Source: UBA4732 sp963823075 (GTDB lineage Bacteria; Planctomycetota; Planctomycetia; Gemmatales; Gemmataceae). From it: a stretch of DNA of 64,000 nucleotides. The stretch covers positions 930,001-994,000 of the forward strand of contig CAWGKE010000001.1 of the NCBI GenBank assembly GCA_963823075.1. Reading direction: 5' to 3'. Position 1 is the first letter of the stretch. Each line of letters begins with the position of its first letter. The translations under genes were made by a program, and so were the position numbers. This document shows, in pieces, positions 26,748 through 37,760 of this stretch. The notes below the pieces were generated by a model that saw only the letters and a list, made by a program, of their open reading frames with translations, was not told the origin of the DNA and ran no database searches.

Positions 26748-27071
26748 ATGAACGAGTCATGGCGATCGCGGATCACCATCGAGCCGGGCAAGCGCGGCGG
26801 CCGCCCGTGCATCCGCGGCATGCGCATCACCGTTTACGACGTCCTCTCCTACCTCGCGGCCGGAATGACCGTCGCCGAAGTCCTCGATGACTTCCCATAC
26901 CTCACACAGGAAGACAGCCAGGCCTGCTTCGCCTTTGCCTCTGACACGCTGCGTTTCCTTGATCAGTTCACGAGCGATCATAAGGATTACACGGCGCAGC
27001 GGGAAACGATGTTCGGACAGGCCACGCTGGAAAAGATCATCGCGGAGATAAAGTCGGCGCCGAAACCTTGA
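26748..27071 (+). CDS. DUF433 (VapB-like antitoxin) protein
   Basis: 107 residues from ATG 26748, with an AAGGAAG ribosome binding site at 26736-26742. It contains the DUF433 core ITIEPGKRGGRPCIRGMRIT and the helix-turn-helix-like VYDVLSYLAAGMTVAEVLDDFPYLT. DUF433 proteins are usually antitoxins next to a PIN-like DUF5615 toxin. Here no toxin follows; the next gene is a TPR protein after 46 bases, so it is an orphan or has been recruited as a regulator. Confidence 0.85.
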   Translation: MNESWRSRITIEPGKRGGRPCIRGMRITVYDVLSYLAAGMTVAEVLDDFPYLTQEDSQACFAFASDTLRFLDQFTSDHKDYTAQRETMFGQATLEKIIAEIKSAPKP

Positions 27072-27117
27072 CCTGAATGGGTGTCGCTGCCAGGTTGGTG
27101 GAAGGTGGGAGGAGACG

Positions 27118-28739
27118 ATGTCCTCATCGGTCGCAGTCGAAATCCCCGTCGCCGAATCCGTGCTGTCGCGCTACGAAGTCGCAGCCCAGGTGTTCGACCG
27201 CGCCGTCCAGGCCGGCTGCCAGGACCCCAACGTCTTCTACCTCCTGGCCATGGCCCACAAGCGCCAGGGCAAGACCGCCGAGGCCCGCGCCGCCCTCCGC
27301 AAGATCCCAAAGCCCGACGCCAACGTCCTCTTGCAACTCGGCTTGCTCTCCTTGCAGGAAAACAAGCTCCCCGAGGCCGAGGTCGATCTGCTTCACGCCT
27401 GGCTGGTGGACAAGACCTCTTACGAGATCTGCTATAACCTCCTGCTGACGCAGCTGACGCTCGGCCGGGTGGAAGAGTGCCTGGAGCTGTTGCCGCAGGC
27501 GATCGACTTGGCTTCCGGCGCCGCGGGCGGGCAAGAGGAACGCCGCTTCCTGACGGTGCTGCAATCGCTGTTGCGGGCCTGCCGGAAGGAGGGCGGCGCC
27601 CGGCCTGAACTGCTGCTGGCCGAGCTGTCGCCGGCCGACGAGCAGCGGCTGCTCAAGGTGATTCGCAGTCTCGGGCAGCTCGACACCGTCCACACCCTGC
27701 TCAAGGTGCTGTACGACGTCCGGCCGCGCAGCCCGGCCGTCCGCGACGCCTTCGTCGAGAGCGTCGTGGTCAAAGCCAAGACCCAGATGGACCGCTGCCA
27801 CTGGACCGATGCGGAGCTGCTGCTGCGGCAAATGGCCGCCGTCAGCGGCGTCAGCCGCAACACGCAGGTCGCCCTCTACAACCTGCTCGGCGTCTGCGCC
27901 TGTCTGACGCAGGACTTCGAGGGTGCGATCCGCCATTTCAACGCCGCCCTGCAGCTTCGCCGCCAACGATCCGCGTCTCCATCAAAACCTCGCCCTGACC
28001 TATGAACTCAAGGGCGAGCTGTCGCAGGCCGACCCGCACTGGAACCGCTATTTCGACCTGCTCGACCAGCGCGTGCCGGCCCCGTCGGACATCCCGAACT
28101 ACCTCGAAGCCGTCGGCTGCGAGAGCATGGTGCGGCTGGCCAACTCCTACGCCGAAAAGGAGAAATGGTCCAGCGCCGTCACCTACATGCAGCGCGCCCA
28201 GCGGATGCGGCCGCAGCGACGCCGACCTGATGGAAAAGATCTTCCACTTCTATACCAGCGCCAAGCGGCCGCAGGACGCCAAGAAGGCGCTGGAGCAGTT
28301 GCGGCAGTTGCGGCCCAACGACCCGCAGCTCGACCTGTACGAACTGGACCTGATCGAGGTCAAGGGCCTCAACGACATCGAGCGGCTCTTGACCGACATC
28401 GAGCAGATCCGCCGCCGCTACCCCGGCGACGCCCGCGTCGAAGAGCGGGCCGTCCGCATGGTCGGCAACGTCATCCCGCTCATGGGGAGCCTGTGCGATC
28501 AATTGACTCAGCAGATGACCAAAGTGATCGATCAGGTGCGCCACCTGCCGAACTACCAGATCAACTGGTCGGCCGTGCGCGAGGTGATGCGCGACCTGAT
28601 GCGCGAGTTCCAGAAGCTGCGGCGCATCACGCAGAAATGCACGCCGCTGGTGACCAGCGACGAACACAAGCGCATCATCCGCGAATTGTCGGAGCACATC
28701 GACAAGAAGATGGAAGCGTGCCGGTCGATGGGGGCGTAA
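27118..28739 (+). CDS. TPR protein heading the second Hsp70 cluster, split by two frame breaks
   Basis: About 540 codons. Strong ribosome binding site GGAGGAGA before ATG 27118. Frame 1 to about 27965, frame 2 to about 28215, frame 3 to 28739. Each junction changes frame by +1, and each is repaired by adding GC within a CGCGC context, giving LQLRAANDP and MRPRSDADL. TPR-like repeats include VFYLLAMAHKRQGKTAEARA, LYNLLGVCACLTQDFEGAIR and MVRLANSYAEKEKWSSAVTY; the C-terminal 170 residues are helical without clear TPRs. Cytosolic, no signal. Expected to be a client-handling or scaffolding partner of the J-like, GrpE-like and Hsp70 proteins that follow. Confidence 0.78.
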
Positions 28740-28745
28740 GAGGAG

Positions 28746-28872
28746 CGAACCACAGAGGCACAGAGGACACAGAGAGAAGAATGACGGCAAACACGCGGGC
28801 GAAGCGGGTTCGGAGATTGCCTTTTGCATTCTCCGTGTTTCTTCTCTGTGTCCTCTGTGCCTCTGTGGTTCG
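28746..28872. repeat. Long inverted repeat (CACAGAGG family)
   Basis: Arms of about 34 bases (28746-28781 and 28839-28872) containing CACAGAGGCACAGAGGACAC and its complement, around a loop of about 57 bases. It lies between the TPR and J-like genes. The same type of element, with a related sequence, occurs at 60724-60855. Confidence 0.85.
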
Positions 28873-28895
28873 TTCGGTTTTCATGGGGTCATATC

Positions 28896-29426
28896 ATGGC
28901 GAAGGGTCCCGAGCCGGTCGTGCTGGAGCTGGCGACGCTGTCGCGCGAGCAGATTGGGCCGTATTTGCTCTTGGGGCTGGACAAGTCGGCCGACAAGGAG
29001 CGGATCGACGCCAACTGGGCCGACCGCGTCAAGTGGGCGCTGCGCCAGCCGCCGATCATCAAGATCGGCCGCGAGGACGTCAACTGGGCGCACGAGGTCC
29101 TCAAGGAGATCGACAAACGCATCCGCTCCGACGTGTGCAGCCTGAATACGGACACGGCGGACGGCATCCTGAGCCAGATGGCCGAGCGCTACGGCGTGGC
29201 CGGCGGCAAGGCGGGTCGCGTCTGGCAGCCGCTTGACAACGAGAAGCCGTTGGCCGACTATATGCCTCCGGCGGAAGTGCCCAACGCCGCCGAGGTGCGC
29301 GGCGCCCTGGTCGTGCCGGAGACGCCGGAGGAGACGCCCTTCGCGGCGCAGCTGCTCGAACGCCTCGGGCGCCTGGACCTCGACCCCTGGGCCGTCGAAC
29401 TTCCCCCTCAGGATCCCACGCCATGA
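28896..29426 (+). CDS. J-domain-like protein lacking the HPD motif
   Basis: 176 residues from ATG 28896. Residues about 15-75 have the layout of a J domain: YLLLGLDKSADKERIDANW resembles helix I-II, and NWAHEVLKEIDKRIRSD resembles helix III with the following Asp/Arg. The HPD tripeptide that triggers Hsp70 ATPase is replaced by RQPP, so it is either a degenerate J protein or a structural partner. The C-terminal half is unrelated. The stop overlaps the GrpE-like start (ATGA at 29423-29426), so the two are translated together. The J-domain call rests on pattern and context only. Confidence 0.6.
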   Translation: MAKGPEPVVLELATLSREQIGPYLLLGLDKSADKERIDANWADRVKWALRQPPIIKIGREDVNWAHEVLKEIDKRIRSDVCSLNTDTADGILSQMAERYGVAGGKAGRVWQPLDNEKPLADYMPPAEVPNAAEVRGALVVPETPEETPFAAQLLERLGRLDLDPWAVELPPQDPTP

Positions 29427-30031
29427 ACGACGATTTCACGCCCGGCTTCCCCGGCGCCGACATCCCGGCCGCCCCCCCGCGGGAAGAGCATACGCTCGGC
29501 GCCTCCACGATTTTCAAGCTGTGCGACGAGGTCATCCGCCTCCGCGAGATGAACAACCGCAAGCACCAGGACTTCGACCGCACCCTGGTCAAGCTGCGCG
29601 ACGAGCTGAAGGGCAGCTTCGACAAGTTCGCGGCCGACACGCAGCGCGCCTACCAGGACCTCCGCAAGGAGACGGTCGGCGAGAAGAAGTTCAGCCTGGA
29701 CCTGCTGATGCTGCTGCTGGAGATTCATCAGGATCTGCAGCACATCATGGAGCAGAAGCCGAAGCCGGAGGACGCCGAGGCGGTCAAGGGCTGGATGGAG
29801 GGCGTTGCGGTCCAGACGCGCAAGGTCGAGGACGCCATAAAACAGAAGAACATCCTGGAATTCGAGGCGCGGCCCGGCGAACCGTACAACCCTGCCCTGC
29901 ACAAGCGCGTCGGCAGTGAGCGCGTCGAGGGCATGGGGCCGCTCCTGGTCGCGCGCACCGTCAAGAAGGGCTACGCCAGCCAGCAGCCCGATTTCGTCCT
30001 GCAACGGCCCGAAGTGATCGTTTCGGAGTAG
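29423..30031 (+). CDS. GrpE-like nucleotide exchange factor
   Basis: 202 residues. N-terminal long helix (EVIRLREMNNRKHQDFDRTL, coiled coil to about residue 90) then LLMLLLEIHQDLQHIMEQ. The C-terminal beta domain carries GEPYNPALHKRVGSERVEGM and VKKGYASQQPDFVLQRPEVI, matching the GrpE consensus around the Hsp70-contacting wing (GxPFxPxxHEAV...GYxxxxRVLRPAxV). It would release ADP from the Hsp70 encoded next. Translationally coupled to the J-like gene; about 150 bases separate it from hsp70. Confidence 0.8.
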   Translation: MNDDFTPGFPGADIPAAPPREEHTLGASTIFKLCDEVIRLREMNNRKHQDFDRTLVKLRDELKGSFDKFAADTQRAYQDLRKETVGEKKFSLDLLMLLLEIHQDLQHIMEQKPKPEDAEAVKGWMEGVAVQTRKVEDAIKQKNILEFEARPGEPYNPALHKRVGSERVEGMGPLLVARTVKKGYASQQPDFVLQRPEVIVSE

Positions 30032-30182
30032 TCACGTAGTCACAGCGACCGGAAATTCGGCTAAAGTGGGGAGTGGCAAGATCCGGGCGGGAACGACGAA
30101 TAACTCCAACGTGGCCGCCTCCGGATCGCTGTCAATCCTCTGGGACTGCGGACAACGGACTACGGACTCATTTGAGGTTTCC

Positions 30183-31922
30183 ATGCCCTACATCGGCATC
30201 GACTTCGGCACCAGCAACTCGGTCGTGGCCAACTTCCAGTACGGCCAGGCGGAAGTGGTGCCCAACCACGAGGGCCAGAAATGGACGCCCTCCATCGTCA
30301 CGCTGCGCCGCGACGGCACCCTCGGCTTCGGCCAGGAGGCCAAGGAGAATTTCGACGAGCAGCGCTCCATCCGCTCCATCAAACGCATCCTCGGCACTCC
30401 CGAGCGCGTACCGCTGGTCGGCCAGAACCTGCGAACCGAGCAGATCGCCGTCATGCTGTTCAGCCTGCTCAAGAAGGACGCCGAGCAGGTCCTCGGCGAG
30501 AACTTCCTGAAGGCGGTCGTGACCATCCCGGCCAACAGCAAGGGCCTCGCCCGCCACGCCACGAAGCTCTGCGCCGGCGCCGCCGGGATGCAGGTGCTGA
30601 CGCTCATCAACGAACCGACGGCGGCCGCCATCTGCTACGGCCTGAACGCCCAGGACGATCAGACGGTGCTGGTCTACGACTTCGGCGGCGGCACGCTCGA
30701 CGTGACCATCCTCCACATCCATCACGGCATGTTCGAGGAATTGTCGAGCAAGGGCATCGGCAAACTCGGCGGCGACGACATCGACGCGGCGCTGGGCAAG
30801 GTGCTGGGCGACCGCTTCCAGGAGAAGGAAGGCTACGACATCCTGAACTCGCCCTACAAGCAGCAGTTCATGCTGGCCGTGGAGCGGGCCAAGATCGACC
30901 TGTCCACCGAGATGACGGCCGTGGCCCGCAAGGCCGAGCTGGTGCCGGAGCGGCACCTCAACCTGGAGGAGGAGATCGATCGGGCGACGTTCGAGCGGGC
31001 GATCATGCCGCTGGTGGTGAAGTCGGGCACGGCCATCGACGAGGCGCTGAAGCTGCGCGGGCTGCGGCCCAAGGACATCGACCGCGTGCTGCTGGTCGGC
31101 GGCACGAGCAAGATCCCGCTGGTCCGGCGCTACGTCGCCGAGAAGCTGGCCGGCAAGGAGCCGGAGCCGTTCGACCGCATCGACCCGATGACGTGCGTGG
31201 CCCAGGGGGCCGCCATCGTGTCGGCCATCCTGCAAGGGGCGCCCGGCCTCGACAACTTCGCCTACAGCGTCAAGCTGGAGCACTCGCTCTGCGCCAACCC
31301 GGTCGATCAGCGGACGAACCGCGTCTTCCTCGACCCGATCATCAAGCGCGGCGCCGACATCCCCTGCTCGTTCAACAAGACGTACTATCCCGTGGCCGAC
31401 CCGGCCGAGCGCGTCCTCATCAGCGTCTACGAAGGGGACGTCTACGACAACCCGGAGAGCCAGGAAAACGTGAAGCTGGCGGAGATCCCCTGGGAGTTCA
31501 AGCCGCCGCGCCCCCAGCGGGACGGGGCCTTGGAGGTCACGTTCGAGTACGGCGACGACGGCATCCTGACGGTGCAGATCCAGGACCAGTACGCCAGCCA
31601 AAAGAAGCGCTTCGCCATCCAGCAGGCCGGCGAGGACCAGATGAACGCCTCGCAGCTCATCAAGATGAAAGAGATCAACGAAGACCTCGTCAACCGCACG
31701 ATGGAGCTGGAAGGGACGCAGGAGTTCAAGGACGCGGTCGAAGTGCTGAAAAAGACGGAGCAGGACGTGATCCCGCGCGTTGAGAACCCGGAGGACAAGC
31801 GCGAGCTGGAGGACTTGTGCCGCCAGGTGCGGAACGCGATGGGCACCGGCGACCGCAAGAAGATGGAGGAGGCGTCCGCCACGCTCAACGACCGGCTGCT
31901 GAACTACGCGTATCTGCTCTAA
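30183..31922 (+). CDS. Hsp70-family chaperone (non-canonical DnaK)
   Basis: 579 residues, shorter than DnaK (about 635). Phosphate-1 GIDFGTSNSVVANF (residues 4-17), connect-1 NEPTAAAICYG, phosphate-2 VYDFGGGTLDVTILHI and adenosine LVGGTSKIPLVRRYV are intact, so ATP binding is expected. The substrate-binding beta domain is present but divergent, followed by a short helical lid; the C-terminal EEVD-like or DnaK tail is absent. The start at 30183 puts the ATPase motif at the N-terminus as in DnaK. With the upstream TPR, J-like and GrpE-like genes it forms a complete Hsp70 machine distinct from the housekeeping dnaK-dnaJ-grpE set, which is not in this window. Confidence 0.9.
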   Translation: MPYIGIDFGTSNSVVANFQYGQAEVVPNHEGQKWTPSIVTLRRDGTLGFGQEAKENFDEQRSIRSIKRILGTPERVPLVGQNLRTEQIAVMLFSLLKKDAEQVLGENFLKAVVTIPANSKGLARHATKLCAGAAGMQVLTLINEPTAAAICYGLNAQDDQTVLVYDFGGGTLDVTILHIHHGMFEELSSKGIGKLGGDDIDAALGKVLGDRFQEKEGYDILNSPYKQQFMLAVERAKIDLSTEMTAVARKAELVPERHLNLEEEIDRATFERAIMPLVVKSGTAIDEALKLRGLRPKDIDRVLLVGGTSKIPLVRRYVAEKLAGKEPEPFDRIDPMTCVAQGAAIVSAILQGAPGLDNFAYSVKLEHSLCANPVDQRTNRVFLDPIIKRGADIPCSFNKTYYPVADPAERVLISVYEGDVYDNPESQENVKLAEIPWEFKPPRPQRDGALEVTFEYGDDGILTVQIQDQYASQKKRFAIQQAGEDQMNASQLIKMKEINEDLVNRTMELEGTQEFKDAVEVLKKTEQDVIPRVENPEDKRELEDLCRQVRNAMGTGDRKKMEEASATLNDRLLNYAYLL

Positions 31923-31929
31923 CCCGGTC

Positions 31930-31971
31930 AGCCGCGACGCGCGGCGGAGCGCTCCGCTGCGCGTCGCGGCT
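31930..31971. repeat. Palindrome between hsp70 and the zinc-ribbon gene
   Basis: AGCCGCGACGCGC / GCGCGTCGCGGCT arms with a GGAGCGCTCC centre. Same family as 50699-50762. Its place inside the cluster suggests an mRNA hairpin or partial terminator. Confidence 0.8.
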
Positions 31972-31989
31972 AAACAAGGACCATCCGCC

Positions 31990-32496
31990 ATGATTACCTG
32001 CCCCATGTGCAAGAAGAAGCTGCCGGGCATGGATAAGAAGTGCGCCAACTGCAAGACCGACGTCTCGCTGCTGGTGGACTACGTGGAGAACCTGCGCGAC
32101 GGTCTGAAGCGGGCCGAGCAATTGACCAAGAAGGGCGAGCTGGGCGACGCCGTCTGGGAATACCTGGACGTGCTGGAGGTCGATCCCGACAACAGCCTGG
32201 CCCGGCGGCAAGTCGGCAAGGTGGCGACCGCGGTGCGGCAGTTCGACCAGACCGCCCCGGGCCGCCGCTGGCAGAAGAAACTGCAGCGGCAGACGGCCTT
32301 TCGCCGCTTGATGGCCAACTGGAGCCGCGACGGCGACGGCAACAGCTGGATCACCGGCCTCTTTTGGTTCATCGTCGTGGTCGCCGCCCTGGTCATCGGC
32401 TTCTTTATCGGCAAATGGACGGCCACCTTGCCGGCCCCGGCGCCCCCGCCCGCCGCGAGCAGCCCGGCGCCGGACCCCAACGCCGCACCGAAGTGA
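31990..32496 (+). CDS. Zinc-ribbon/TPR-like membrane protein
   Basis: 168 residues. N-terminal zinc ribbon CPMCKKKLPGMDKKCANCK (residues 4-22); a helical pair resembling one TPR (LTKKGELGDAVWEYLDVLEV); a TM helix ITGLFWFIVVVAALVIGFFIG near residues 120-140; then a short Pro/Ala-rich tail. The soluble part should face the cytosol, so this could tether the Hsp70 cluster to a membrane. It is the last gene before the rRNA operon. Confidence 0.75.
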   Translation: MITCPMCKKKLPGMDKKCANCKTDVSLLVDYVENLRDGLKRAEQLTKKGELGDAVWEYLDVLEVDPDNSLARRQVGKVATAVRQFDQTAPGRRWQKKLQRQTAFRRLMANWSRDGDGNSWITGLFWFIVVVAALVIGFFIGKWTATLPAPAPPPAASSPAPDPNAAPK

Positions 32497-32530
32497 GCGC
32501 GGAAACCACGGCGATTTTTTCGCTTTTGTG

Positions 32531-32558
32531 TTGACAGCTATTCTCCGGCCCCTATAAT
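32531..32558 (+). promoter_or_regulatory. Consensus promoter of the tRNA-23S-5S operon
   Basis: Perfect TTGACA (32531-32536) and TATAAT (32553-32558) with a 16-base spacer. It lies just downstream of the zinc-ribbon gene and about 150 bases before tRNA-Ile. It is one of only two perfect -35/-10 pairs noticed in the window, as expected for a stable-RNA promoter. Confidence 0.8.
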
Positions 32559-32669
32559 TCTCTTTGCCCTGAAATCTGTGTCGGCGGAGCCTGGAAGCAC
32601 GATGATTTCCACCAAACTCTATTTTTGCGAGGTCCGATAGCGCTCTATCCACAATCCGAATCGGATAGG

Positions 32670-32695
32670 GCCAAACCGTGGGGTTTGGCTTTTTT
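32670..32695 (+). terminator. Intrinsic terminator or attenuator in the rRNA leader
   Basis: GCCAAACC (32670-32677), loop GTGG, GGTTTGGC (32682-32689), then six T (32690-32695). It lies between the promoter and tRNA-Ile, so the polymerase must pass it, presumably by antitermination, or a short transcript of about 130 bases is released. An upstream hairpin CTATCC/GGATAG (32645-32668) could pair as an alternative structure. Confidence 0.75.
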
Positions 32696-32706
32696 GTTTG
32701 GCGGAC

Positions 32707-32780
32707 GCGGGTATAGCTCAGTTGGCTAGAGCGCAGCTCTGATAAAGCTGAGGTCCTTGGTTCGAATCCAAGTACCCGCA
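32707..32780 (+). tRNA. tRNA-Ile (GAT)
   Basis: 74 bases with acceptor GCGGGTA/TACCCGC, D-arm AGCTCAGTTGG, anticodon GAT at 32741-32743 and T-arm GGTTCGAATCC. No encoded CCA. First gene of the operon. Confidence 0.97.
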
Positions 32781-32805
32781 TTTGCAGATGACAATTATCT
32801 CTAAA

Positions 32806-32877
32806 GGGGATGTAGCTCAGCTGGGAGAGCACGGCTTTGCAAGTCGGATGTCACGGGTTCGAGTCCCGTCATCTCCA
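32806..32877 (+). tRNA. tRNA-Ala (TGC)
   Basis: 72 bases with acceptor GGGGATG/CATCTCC, anticodon TGC at 32838-32840 and T-arm GGGTTCGAGTCCC. No encoded CCA. Ile-Ala is the order normally found in 16S-23S spacers, yet no 16S lies upstream here. Confidence 0.97.
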
Positions 32878-33331
32878 CACGACGGGAATGAGGAAGAAAG
32901 AAATCCGGGAAGAAGTGTTGACGAACGGAAATGGCTTCTCTAGGATAATCACAGCAACTCATTTCGGCGCAAGCAGTTAGGCGACGACGCTTGGGTTGCG
33001 CCCTGTCTGGGTGAGAGTCGCTGCACCCGCAAGCGTGCATCGACTCCCGGTCAGCAGGCGACTGTTGAGCGGGTCGGCCGACTCCTGGTCGGCCAGCGGT
33101 TCTTTGACAATCAGGGTGCGCGGTAGAAGTTGCAATCACGAGAACTGCCGCGTTTTCGTCGGCTCGGGCGACCGGGCTGATGGAGGCGCGTTTAGTTTTT
33201 GCGATCTCTGCAGAGCCTGAAGGTAGAGAGAAGGGTCGTTACTCTCCCGAGCGGATGCACGCTCGGGGGTGGTTTGGCGGTCGTGTCCGCCAGGCCTGGC
33301 GCAAGCCGGGGTTGGAGGATGGGGCCAATGC
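32878..33331 (+). other. Precursor spacer between tRNA-Ala and 23S rRNA
   Basis: About 450 bases without a gene. It contains GGTTCTTTGACAATC near 33100, a segment resembling the conserved antitermination/processing region in bacterial 16S-23S spacers, and GC-rich hairpins (for example ACTCCCGGTCAGCAG followed by GACTCCTGGTCGGCCAGC). It probably forms the 5' half of the 23S processing stem. Confidence 0.6.
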
Positions 33332-36217
<2,886 letters not shown>

Positions 36218-36296
36218 CCCTCCTCGACCTAACCCAAACAGGTCCCGGCAGAGAGGCAACCTCTAACGCGCACCCTCTTTGGTTACATCTGAGCTT

Positions 36297-36406
36297 TCTC
36301 GGTGAGCATACCCGGATGGCCCCACCCGTTCCCATCCCGAACACGGCCGTTAAGCATCCGGGGCCGATGGTAGTCCTTCGCGGGCGAGAGTAGGTCGTCG
36401 CCGGGA
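36297..36406 (+). rRNA. rrf: 5S ribosomal RNA
   Basis: About 110 bases with the conserved CACCCGTTCCCATCCCGAAC loop, GGCCGTTAAGC, and a closing stem CGGTGA/TCGCCG. It lies about 80 bases after the 23S and before a strong terminator. Boundaries are approximate. Confidence 0.93.
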
Positions 36407-36412
36407 ATTTAC

Positions 36413-36452
36413 GGACCCCCGACAGGGCAAACCTGCCGGGGGTCCCGCTTTT
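36413..36452 (+). terminator. Terminator of the rRNA operon
   Basis: GGACCCCCGACAGG pairs with CCTGCCGGGGGTCC (36431-36444) around a short loop, followed by CGC and TTTT. A stem of 14 perfect pairs. Confidence 0.85.
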
Positions 36453-36461
36453 CCCCCCTCC

Positions 36462-36490
36462 TTGCGGCAATTCTCGCGGCCGTCTATCAT
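36462..36490 (+). promoter_or_regulatory. Candidate promoter of the exported-protein gene
   Basis: TTGCGG (36462-36467), 17 bases, TATCAT (36485-36490), about 80 bases before the GTG at 36569 and directly after the rRNA terminator. Confidence 0.45.
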
Positions 36491-36568
36491 GCAAGGGTTG
36501 GCGTGCTTTGCGGTCCCTACCCTCGCTTGCGCGTCGGGCGGGTCTTGCCTTGCCCGGAGATTTCCATC

Positions 36569-37666
36569 GTGACCCTCCGAGCCGCTCTTTTCGCTTCCGC
36601 CGGTCTGCTCACCGTGCTGCTCCTGGCCGCCGAACCGAACGCTGCGTCCGACGCGCCGCAGCCCATGCCGAAATCCGCGACGATTCAAGGCGTCCATCTT
36701 CCCCTTGCCGACGCCCTCAAGGCGCTTACCGAGCAAACGTCTGAACCTGTCGCCGACCGGATGGGCGATCCCGATCCCGCGGTGGACGTCGATCTGCAGC
36801 AGGCGACGTTCTGGGACGCGCTGGACGCGCTCGCCGACAAGGCCCACGGCCGCGTCGATCTGCATGGCCGCGACGGCGTCGCCCTGGCGCCCCGACCGGC
36901 CGGATGGCGCTCGCCCCACGTCAGCCGCAGCGGACTCTTCCGCATCACGCTCAACTCGATCACGTCGAAATTGGATCTCGAAACAGACGCCCGCACCTGC
37001 ACCGCCTCGGTCGAAGTGGCCTGGGAGCCGCACCTATTGCCGATCCTCCTGGAGACGCGGCCCGGATCTCTCCGCGTCCTCGACGACGACGGGCACTCCT
37101 TGCCGATCGGCGCCGTCACCAGCTCGCTGGCGCCGGTGGACGGCCGCATTTCCCTGCCGTTCGACGTGACCTTGCCGCCGATCGATCGGGCGGTGAAAAA
37201 ACTGTCCCGAATGGAAGGCGAGTTTTACGCCGTCGCGCCCACGAAGATGCTGACGTTTTCCTTCGCCCCGCTCGACCAGCTCCGCGACGCCCCGTCCGAC
37301 GATCCACGGCGGCAGTCCAGCCAGGAAGGCGTCGAGTGCCAAATCAGCAAGGTTGTCACCGAGGACGATCATTGGTCGGTGGAAGCCACCTTGGTCTACC
37401 CCGAAGGCAACGTCAAGCTCGACAGCTACCAGTCGTGGGTCGTCAATAACGAGATGGTTTTGGTGGACAAGGACGGCAGGCGCTTCCCGAGCGACACCTA
37501 TCTTCTCGAAGAGTCCACGCCGCTCCGCGCGGTCCTCACCTACCATTTCACCGACAAGGCAAAAATGAAGGGCGGCCCCGGTGAATGGAAGATCGTCTAC
37601 CGCACGCCGGCGCTCGTGGTCAAAGTGCCGATCCCGTTCGTCTTCACCGACGTCCCGCTGCCGTGA
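36569..37666 (+). CDS. Exported protein with STN-like N-terminal domain
   Basis: 365 residues from GTG 36569, where the signal peptide begins (LFASAGLLTVLLLAAEPNAA). The first 75 mature residues (LADALKALTEQTSEPVADRM ... DVDLQQATFWDALDALADKA) match the short secretin/TonB N-terminal (STN) pattern. The rest is beta-rich, with no known catalytic motif. An upstream ATG at 36503 would bury the signal peptide, so GTG is preferred. Probably periplasmic; function unknown. Confidence 0.7.
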   Translation: MTLRAALFASAGLLTVLLLAAEPNAASDAPQPMPKSATIQGVHLPLADALKALTEQTSEPVADRMGDPDPAVDVDLQQATFWDALDALADKAHGRVDLHGRDGVALAPRPAGWRSPHVSRSGLFRITLNSITSKLDLETDARTCTASVEVAWEPHLLPILLETRPGSLRVLDDDGHSLPIGAVTSSLAPVDGRISLPFDVTLPPIDRAVKKLSRMEGEFYAVAPTKMLTFSFAPLDQLRDAPSDDPRRQSSQEGVECQISKVVTEDDHWSVEATLVYPEGNVKLDSYQSWVVNNEMVLVDKDGRRFPSDTYLLEESTPLRAVLTYHFTDKAKMKGGPGEWKIVYRTPALVVKVPIPFVFTDVPLP

Positions 37667-37680
37667 CGGGACTCCGGGCG

Positions 37681-37709
37681 CTGACGCGACCCGGCTCGCC
37701 TCCCATAAT
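37681..37709 (+). promoter_or_regulatory. Candidate promoter of the phosphatase-mtnA pair
   Basis: CTGACG (37681-37686), 17 bases, CATAAT (37704-37709). About 50 bases before GTG 37761. Confidence 0.4.
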
Positions 37710-37760
37710 GACACCACTTCCCAGCTCGTGTCCGCGCCTTGCACCGACAGGAGGGCCTTC

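Noticed and set aside
31985..32496. 16S rRNA upstream of tRNA-Ile
   Set aside because: The region is a protein gene followed by a promoter and leader; no conserved 16S 3' end (anti-Shine-Dalgarno region) is present.
32565..32669. SRP or 6S RNA in the rRNA leader, suggested by GGAAGCA near the hairpins
   Set aside because: The conserved SRP loop and 6S bubble structure could not be found; only a terminator-like end is clear.
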